Shown: in pieces, positions 57,603 through 64,000 of the stretch
How the letters are laid out: every line of letters begins with the position of its first letter
How positions within the stretch are numbered: position 1 is the stretch's first letter
Assembly (NCBI RefSeq): GCF_036964665.1
Contig: NZ_JBAMDA010000001.1
Coordinates: 496,001-560,000 of the forward strand
Length of the DNA stretch: 64,000 nt
Direction: 5' to 3'
Source of the DNA: Nitrobacter sp. NHB1
GTDB lineage: Bacteria; Pseudomonadota; Alphaproteobacteria; Rhizobiales; Xanthobacteraceae
Notes under the pieces: model-generated
What the model was told of the DNA's origin: nothing
Databases searched by the model: none
Seen by the model: only the letters and a program-made list of their open reading frames with translations
Position numbers and translations under genes: made by a program

Positions 57603-58499
57603 ATGATCGACTGGGATGACGTTCGCTACTTTCTTGCCGTCGCGCGCGGAGGCTCGGTGCGGGCTGCCGCCGAGCGCCTCGGGGTGAACCACACCACAGT
57701 GCTGCGACGCATCGCTCAGCTCGAGGAACGCCTCGGAGCGCACATGTTCGAAAAGCTGCCTTCGGGCTACCGCCTGACGGCTGCGGGCGAGGAGGTCCTC
57801 GATCTCGCGAACCAGATGGAAGCTTCGTCGCACCAGCTGGAGACGCGCGTCTTCGGTCGCGACCGGGGCGTGCGCGGGCTTCTTCGGGTGACACTGGCGC
57901 CGCCCCTCGCGACACACCTGCTCATGCCCGACTTCGCTGAGTTTGCGCGTCTGCATCCGGACATCGAGATGGAAATCTTGTCGTCCGGCGAGTTGGCAAA
58001 TCTGACCAACCGAGAGGCCGACGTCGCGATCCGCGTCGTTTACGACCGCAAAACCCTGCCGCTCAATCTTCACGGCCTGAAGGGACCGGAGCTGTTCGGC
58101 GGCGTCTACATGTCCCGCGATCGACTAGCCGCGTGGCGTGCAGGTGCGCCGGATCCCATCCGGTGGATCGTCATAAGCATTCATGGCATCCCGGACTGGG
58201 CCCGCGAGGGTGAGGTTCGTACCACGGGGGTTCCGTTCAGGACCACGGACGGCGAGGCGCAGATCGTTGCAGTACGGCAAGGGCTCGGGATGACGATACT
58301 GCCGTGCTTCGTCGGAGATGCCGACCCACTCCTGGCGAGGGTGCCGGGCACCGACCTGCACATGCATGGAACGCTCTGGCTTCTTACGCAGGGGGAAACG
58401 CACAAGACGAAGCGCGTGCGGCTCTTCACTGAGTTCGTATCCCGCAGGCTCGCCGCATACGCGCCGCTTCTCGCGGGGCTGTGCTTATCGCGCGACTGA
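57603..58499 (+). CDS. LysR family transcriptional regulator
   Basis: A 298-residue regulator. The winged helix-turn-helix is at residues 1-60 ('WDDVRYFLAVARGGSVRAAAERLGVNHTTVLRRIAQLEERLG'), followed by an effector-binding domain from about 90. It belongs to the form that lacks a strong 'ALARxLH' start. It is divergent from the SDR gene and probably regulates it and the reductase behind it; no inducer can be named. Confidence 0.9.
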   Translation: MIDWDDVRYFLAVARGGSVRAAAERLGVNHTTVLRRIAQLEERLGAHMFEKLPSGYRLTAAGEEVLDLANQMEASSHQLETRVFGRDRGVRGLLRVTLAPPLATHLLMPDFAEFARLHPDIEMEILSSGELANLTNREADVAIRVVYDRKTLPLNLHGLKGPELFGGVYMSRDRLAAWRAGAPDPIRWIVISIHGIPDWAREGEVRTTGVPFRTTDGEAQIVAVRQGLGMTILPCFVGDADPLLARVPGTDLHMHGTLWLLTQGETHKTKRVRLFTEFVSRRLAAYAPLLAGLCLSRD

Positions 58500-58640
58500 C
58501 GCCCGGCGGGTCGCCGGCGACGCTTGCCGTACCCGATTTACGTGTGCGGCGGCTGATGGCGTCGGTATTCTGACGGCATGCAACAGGCTCGGCGAGGGAG
58601 GTGCTGCCCTGTCGCCGGCCCGCTGTTTGCACGGCACCGG

Positions 58641-60023
<1,383 letters not shown>

Positions 60024-60053
60024 TCATGATCGGCGGGCGTGGGTGGGAGCGGA

Positions 60054-60484
60054 TCATTCGAACACCTGCGCCGAAAGGCTGGCGGCCATGGCCCTTTCGC
60101 GAGTGCTCGCGGTGAGGCCGATGTGGTGACGAACAAGCCTTTTGGCGGCCTTGTGTGCCGATTGAGATTGCCGAGGAAATCGCGGATTGCGCCAGGGCCG
60201 ACGCTGTTGCCTAGCCCATAGCGTTTAGCCTGAATGGAGGCCCGATCCAAGCCCCAGCGCGTCCTGATCGATTACGCCGTCAACGCCATCATCGCTGCTG
60301 CGGCCGAGTGCGCGCCCGGCATCTGCAGCCGATCCGCCACAGCCCATGGCGAGCAGCAGATCGACGATCGGCCACGCGAAGAAATCCGGCGGCGCCGCGC
60401 GGACGTGATCGCGCAGTCCCTCGGCGAGCGCGACCTCGATCCGGCTACGGACCTCTTTCAAGAGCTCACGGCAGCGCAACTGAT
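60054..60484 (-). pseudogene. mrr: Frameshifted mrr-type restriction endonuclease remnant
   Basis: Three frames together rebuild the C-terminal part of an Mrr-like type IV restriction enzyme. Frame 1 reads 'LLKEVRSRIEVALAEGL..PPDFFAWPIVDLLLAMGCGG' and 'SSDDGVDGVIDQDALGL'; after a one-base shift near 60245 frame 2 gives 'DRASIQAKRYG..VGPGAIRDFLGNLNRH..KGLFVTTSA'; after a second shift near 60110-60125 frame 3 gives 'TRERAMAASLSAQVFE' and stops. These contain the Mrr D...QxK catalytic core (DGVDGVI, QAKRY). The N-terminal winged domain is absent. It is dead as written. Confidence 0.75.
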
Positions 60485-60520
60485 TTGGGTGCGTAGGGCC
60501 TTGCGCTGGAAGGATGGTGT

Positions 60521-60562
60521 CGGCGGAGAGGATCGAACTCCCGACCTTTGGTTTACAAAACC
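60521..60562. repeat. 42-bp partial duplicate of the tRNA-Thr 3' part (att-like)
   Basis: The 42 bases starting CGGCGGAGAGGATCGAACTC are identical to 60644-60685, inside the tRNA-Thr gene (T-arm to anticodon). The upstream flank GATGGTG is also shared. It lies 75 bp beyond the tRNA 3' end, the classic place for an attachment-site duplication left by a tyrosine integrase. No integrase gene is in view. Confidence 0.75.
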
Positions 60563-60637
60563 GCGGTTGTAAACACCTAAGTTATTGGTTATAAACAATA
60601 GTTTCTCTTATTAGGCATCCCTTAGGCATCTCGATGG

Positions 60638-60712
60638 TGGTGCCGGCGGAGAGGATCGAACTCCCGACCTTTGGTTTACAAAACCACTGCACTACCGCTG
60701 TGCTACGCCGGC
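60638..60712 (-). tRNA. tRNA-Thr (UGU anticodon)
   Basis: Read on the minus strand: acceptor GCCGGCG pairs with CGCCGGC, followed by A and an encoded CCA at 60638-60640. The anticodon loop TTTGTAA has anticodon TGT; the T-arm is CGGGAGTTCGATCCTCTCC-like. It is 75 nt. A partial copy of its 3' portion lies at 60521-60562. Confidence 0.9.
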
Positions 60713-60834
60713 CTGTCGGCTGTTTAGCAAAAGGAGGCCCCTCAAGTAAGAGGGGCTTAGTGGGCTTGCCGGGGACGAAGGGTGCCGACAAGGTTCTTGC
60801 ATCCAGCGAGTGTTCAATTGCTGGCATGGTATCC

Positions 60835-61044
60835 CTAGGGGTATCTGAGCGCGGCGATGAAGTCGCCATACGGGTCGGGAATGAACTTCGGCTCCTCTAT
60901 CATCCGACAGTTGGCGAATGACGCCTCGCAGAACGGGGAGCAGAATGTCTTGCCCTCGTGGTGCCGGCGCATGAGGCCGAAGGCGGACTGATTGCAGAAG
61001 TCGCAGGTCTTCTGGATACGGGGTTGGTGCTTTAAGAGCCACAT
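60835..61044 (-). CDS. Small zinc-finger-like protein (69 aa)
   Basis: Cysteines are spaced as a four-Cys zinc site: 'KTCDFCNQSAF' and, 17 residues on, 'TFCSPFCEASF'. The ATG at 61044 has a strong GAGGAG ribosome site, 11 bases upstream. Function is not known. It lies just to the right of tRNA-Thr and is divergent from the 61463 gene. Confidence 0.6.
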   Translation of the reverse strand: MWLLKHQPRIQKTCDFCNQSAFGLMRRHHEGKTFCSPFCEASFANCRMIEEPKFIPDPYGDFIAALRYP

Positions 61045-61303
61045 GGCGACGCTCCTCAGTTGTGGAGGCGTACGGCGGAGTGGAGATACTCAAGAGCGCA
61101 ACTGCAACATTATGCTCGCCGCACAATTCCAAAACCGAAGAATCGAATTGGCCACCCGCATTCTAACACGGCTTCATAATGCCTATAGAAAAGTACACAG
61201 CTTTCTTTGTAGAAGACGCTAGAGCCGATCTCTTGGTTTATGGAACTCCTTGATGCGGGCTTCGTCCAGTATCGAGCGCTGGTGGCGGCGCAGAACGTCC
61301 CAC

Positions 61304-61341
61304 AAAGGAAAACGCGCCCTGTTCGGAGCGCCTTTTCCTTT
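61304..61341. other. 38-bp inverted repeat in intergenic DNA
   Basis: AAAGGAAAA-C-GCGC ... GCGC-C-TTTTCCTTT: a 9-bp perfect outer stem and a 4-bp inner stem around a 10-base loop. It is flanked by U-rich ends in both directions, like a bidirectional terminator, but the genes on both sides point away from it. The surrounding 61045-61462 gap otherwise holds no gene I can support. Confidence 0.55.
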
Positions 61342-61462
61342 AGAACAACAGCAAGACTATCATCTTGGGTTGTGATTGCTGTAAATGATGCCATGTCTAG
61401 CTAATCACCGGCTCGGCTCTGCCGTAGGCGCCGGAGATAGAGAAATCTGGAGATAGGATAGC

Positions 61463-61645
61463 GTGACCGATTATCGAGTATACATCCTCAACGACAAAGG
61501 CCACATCCAGAGCGACACGCTCATAGCGAGCGCAGATGACGCTCAGGCAATCGAAGCTGCAAAGAAGATAGTCGGCGCCCGTAACGTGGAATTGTGGGAC
61601 GGGGAACGCTTGGTTGGACGCTTCAAAACAGAGCTTAGCAGTTAG
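61463..61645 (+). CDS. Small conserved hypothetical protein (60 aa)
   Basis: Reads 'YRVYILNDKGHIQSDTLIASADDAQAIEAAKKIVGARNVELWDGERLVGRF', which I recognise as a small family common in Bradyrhizobiaceae, of unknown function. The GTG at 61463 follows a GGAGATAGGA site. It is a soluble beta-alpha-beta-like peptide without motifs. Confidence 0.7.
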   Translation: MTDYRVYILNDKGHIQSDTLIASADDAQAIEAAKKIVGARNVELWDGERLVGRFKTELSS

Positions 61646-61662
61646 TCAGCGGATTGTTTCGC

Positions 61663-61725
61663 TCACGGGAATGACTCGCCGCACTTCGGGCACTTCAGTT
61701 GATTTATTCCCGCGCGATCGATCAT
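61663..61725 (-). CDS. Possible 20-residue CPxCG micro-protein
   Basis: ATG 61725 begins 'MIDRAGINQLKCPKCGESFP' and stop, preceded 5 bases upstream by AAGGGGT. The CPKCG knuckle is a known micro-zinc-finger form, but chance cannot be excluded for so short a frame. Confidence 0.3.
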   Translation of the reverse strand: MIDRAGINQLKCPKCGESFP

Positions 61726-61970
61726 TCTTTACCCCTTGCACAGTACGTGGATCAGAAACGCTGAGTGCAGGCGCATATCGCTCAGAATACCTCAACACTA
61801 TTGAACCGCAACGACAGGGGAGCCAATAGCCGGTTGAACGTTCACGTCGGATGTTCAAGAAAAGCCAAGGATAGCGGAAGCGCTTAACGGTCTCAAAAAA
61901 TTTCGAAGCTATCGACACAAAACACCCGGCATGGAAAATCATTAGTCAGAGTGCGTCGTTCGGTTGCTCA

Positions 61971-62009
61971 TCACGACGGGACGGCGATGTAGTACGCTAC
62001 ATCGGCCAT
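61971..62009 (-). pseudogene. N-terminal scrap of a conserved small protein
   Basis: Reads 'MADVAYYIAVPS' and stops. I recall 'MADVAYYVALPF' as the opening of a roughly 70-residue conserved protein of Bradyrhizobiaceae, so this looks like its truncated start. Confidence 0.35.
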
Positions 62010-62303
62010 CGTCTGCACCTCTGGTTTAAGGGGTCCTTTTACCCGCCCACGTGCAAGGCCTTTGGAAGTGGTCGCAGACAGCTCCCTCAATTCCGACTCC
62101 AAAATTCATTAGCAATAATGAGCGCTCGCACGGTGGCCCGAATATCGCCGTCACACGACACGATTCGCTTGGTCGGTAGCGGATTCGAGCGGGTCAGGGC
62201 AATGCCGACAATCCACCGTGGATCAACGCGCGGGCCCAAGTCCGGCATCTCGCGAGCAAGGAAGGGATTGCCACGCGCACGCCCAACCGATGCAGTGCTG
62301 CTT

Positions 62304-62370
62304 ATTTGTAAAGCGATCCTATTTGTTGAATCTACTTTCCCCATGTCGGATGAGCACCAATGTACCTGTT
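62304..62370 (-). pseudogene. Phosphoglycerate mutase-like fragment
   Basis: The minus strand reads 'TGTLVLIRHGESRFNK', a stop, then 'DRFT'. 'LVLIRHGES' is the catalytic-His opening of 2,3-BPG-dependent phosphoglycerate mutase, whose next residues are N-x-x-N-L-F-T. About 22 codons fit; the rest is lost. Short, so uncertain. Confidence 0.3.
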
Positions 62371-63186
62371 CTCGCTCTGACGATGTCGTGATGGCAGACG
62401 GGACAAATGACGAAGACCGGCGGCGGTCCCTACGCGAACGGATGACCTCAACGACAAATGGTCTGTTTGGGAAACCTTTACAAAGGGAGCCACGCGACCT
62501 CCCGCTCACCACAATGCGCGGCTGTTAACTTAGTCATCTGGTTATCACACCGGACGCTTGCCGCGCTTTCAGTCAGCAGGAGTCATCAGTTCCGTCGACG
62601 GTTAAAGGGAGACTCCAATTCCCTATTCCAATTTTGCGCATTGCGCGGAGCCAGGGTCAATAACAAGCGCTTATTCTCGAAGAAGACGATGGCCGAATTG
62701 CACAGACGATGGAGTGCTTTTGCTGTGCGCAATCGACATCGGCATCATCGGTTCGCGCTTGGTCAACGTTGCGCAATCGGTCGACCATCGCGATTAGCGC
62801 AGAGGAGATCGTCCCATCGCGCATGGATTGCAGCGTTGCAGAAATCAAAAACTCTAGTCTATGCTAGCAAATCATCTGGGAAGAAGTCCCCCCAAACCGC
62901 CCGCAAGGCTGACGACTCCTACTGCGGTATTGATCGCGGTGGGAGCGTTTACCTCAAACCCAGGTTGGTGGATTTGTTTGCCTGCAAGTGAGCAAGCAGA
63001 CTCTCGCCGCCTAACCCTGCGCACGACAAACGACGGGAGGAATAGCATCTCCCGGCGAAGGGTAATTCTTTGGAGAAGGAAAGGCGCGATGGGCAGTATC
63101 GATATAGCGGTTAGACGAGAAGAATGTGAGTGACAAAATGTAAGTGACGACAGGCCTCGCGGCCGGACGAAAAACAGGAGACGCTG

Positions 63187-64000
63187 ATGAGCTGGATACT
63201 TGACCTAGTTAATCCCCGAGAGCGCAAGTGGGAAGAGTTCTACCGCAACCGCTGGTCCCACGATAACGTTTTCCGCAGCACGCATGGCGTCAACTGCACC
63301 GGTGGCTGCTCCTGGGCGATCTACGTCAAGGACGGGATCATCACCTGGGAGATGCAGCAGACCGACTACCCGCTTCTTGAGCGCAGTCTGCCGCCCTACG
63401 AGCCGCGTGGCTGCCAGCGTGGCATCTCTGCCTCGTGGTATGTCTACAGCCCAATCAGGGTGAAGTATCCATACGTCCGCGGTCCGCTGTTCGACATGTG
63501 GAAGGAAGCGAAGGCGTCGCACGCCGATCCGGTGCAGGCTTGGGGTGCGCTGATCGGAGACGAGCAAAAGCGGCAGCGCATTCAGAAGGCACGCGGCAAG
63601 GGCGGCTTCCGCCGCGCCAAGTGGGAAGAGTTGGTCGAGCTGATTGCTGCTGCCAGCTTGCACACCGCGCGCAAGCATGGACCGGACCGGGTGATGGGCT
63701 TCTCGCCGATTCCGGCGATGTCGATGCTGTCGTTTGCGGCCGGCACACGCTTTCTGTCGCTCTTCGGCGGCGGGTTAATGAGCTTCTACGACTGGTACGC
63801 CGATCTGCCGACCTCGTTCCCGGAAATCTGGGGCGACCAGACCGACGTGTGCGAAAGCGCGGACTGGTACAACAGCAAGTTCATCGTTTCGATGGCGTCG
63901 AACTTGAACATGACCCGTACCCCCGACGTGCACTTCATCTCGGAAGCGCGCACCGAGGGAACCAAGTTTGTGGTTCTCTCGCCGGACTTCAGCCAGGTCG
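63187..64000 (+). CDS. narG: Nitrate reductase / nitrite oxidoreductase alpha subunit, 5' part
   Basis: The first 271 residues of a molybdopterin oxidoreductase of the NarG/NxrA type, cut by the window edge. The N-terminal [4Fe-4S] ligands are His33, Cys37, Cys41 ('[12 protein letters not shown]') and Cys76 ('EPRGCQRG'); the Mo-ligand Asp is in '[33 protein letters not shown]' (about 202/206). No Tat signal is seen, as in cytoplasm-facing NarG and Nitrobacter NxrA. '[13 protein letters not shown]' and 'SPDFSQV' look closer to the NxrA wording I recall than to E. coli NarG, but the two cannot be told apart here. An AGGAG site precedes the ATG. Confidence 0.9.
   Translation, partial: MSWILDLVNPRERKWEEFYRNRWSHDNVFRSTHGVNCTGGCSWAIYVKDGIITWEMQQTDYPLLERSLPPYEPRGCQRGISASWYVYSPIRVKYPYVRGPLFDMWKEAKASHADPVQAWGALIGDEQKRQRIQKARGKGGFRRAKWEELVELIAAASLHTARKHGPDRVMGFSPIPAMSMLSFAAGTRFLSLFGGGLMSFYDWYADLPTSFPEIWGDQTDVCESADWYNSKFIVSMASNLNMTRTPDVHFISEARTEGTKFVVLSPDFSQV

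Larger units (their letters stand above)
61646..63186. other. Gene-poor 1.5-kb region before narG/nxrA
   Basis: No full-length gene is supported. It contains scraps of genes (61971-62009, 62304-62370), a mini-ORF (61663-61725), a 20-bp palindrome CGATGTAGTACGCTACATCG at 61985-62004, and stretches whose longest open frames have no recognisable protein. It looks like a decayed junction. The final 60 bases should hold the narG/nxrA promoter, but no firm site was found. Confidence 0.5.

Noticed and set aside
60582..60921. Frames running through tRNA-Thr ('AERIELPTFGLQNH...')
   Set aside because: This peptide is the translation of the tRNA gene itself and is a frequent false annotation.
61110..61394. 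Minus-strand frame with 'RFPLWDVLRRHQRSILDEARIKEF' in an alternative frame
   Set aside because: The text looks protein-like but has no start codon, runs through the hairpin at 61304-61341 and matches nothing I recognise.
62458..63133. Open frames before narG/nxrA (177 and 90 codons)
   Set aside because: No recognisable domain, poor ribosome sites and mutually overlapping frames in a decayed region.

Overview
The window is GC-rich and looks like the chromosome of an alphaproteobacterium of the Bradyrhizobium/Rhodopseudomonas/Nitrobacter group. The evidence is a set of small families typical of Rhizobiales (Usg, DUF1488, DUF1491, DUF3126, the BTLCP transglutaminase-like family, zf-CHCC) and many short palindromic intergenic elements of the kind seen in this family. 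The last gene is the start of a membrane-type nitrate reductase / nitrite oxidoreductase alpha subunit (narG or nxrA). Its wording suggests that Nitrobacter is possible, but this cannot be settled from a partial gene.

Layout. 0-6 kb: the edge of a BcsS-like cellulose-associated gene, DUF488 and DUF72 genes, a two-gene operon for a lipid-linked sugar (GT2-GtrA fusion plus a GT39/ArnT-like transferase), and a tightly overlapping cluster of three small proteins next to a DUF1488 gene. 6-9 kb: groES-groEL with a CIRCE operator, a terminator, and a palindromic element between the two genes. 9-13 kb: usg, a CinA-N/MoaB-like gene, gpt, an HCCA-isomerase-like gene, and a phage-flavoured small gene next to tRNA-Leu(UAA). 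13-35 kb: mostly housekeeping and conserved-hypothetical genes, including an M29 aminopeptidase, FAD monooxygenase, cysE, gamma-carbonic anhydrase, an FKBP whose signal peptide lies in another frame, a double PilZ protein, cytochrome b561, purB, a Tim44-like protein and a bacterial SET-domain protein with a basic tail.

35-42 kb is a valine-degradation cluster: SCP-x-type thiolase, mmsA, isobutyryl-CoA-dehydrogenase-like, 3-hydroxyisobutyryl-CoA-hydrolase-like, mmsB and a MaoC hydratase. Inside it sits an acyl-CoA synthetase reduced to 153 codons by in-frame internal loss. 42-56 kb: flavoprotein, ABC-F ATPase, YaiI, Ppx/GppA, rlmE, DHA2 transporter, guaB, an RsmB-like methyltransferase and guaA. 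This puts two guanine-nucleotide genes within 6 kb.

55.6-64 kb looks accessory. It holds a reductase, an SDR divergent from a LysR regulator, gdhA, a frameshifted mrr restriction-endonuclease remnant, a tRNA-Thr(UGU) with a 42-bp copy of its 3' part alongside (an att-like duplication), small orphan genes, and about 1.5 kb of gene-poor DNA with scraps of genes leading to narG/nxrA. No CRISPR array, rRNA operon or intact insertion sequence was found. The best candidates for unusual biology are the tRNA-Thr/mrr/narG junction, the SET protein, and the collapsed or shifted genes.
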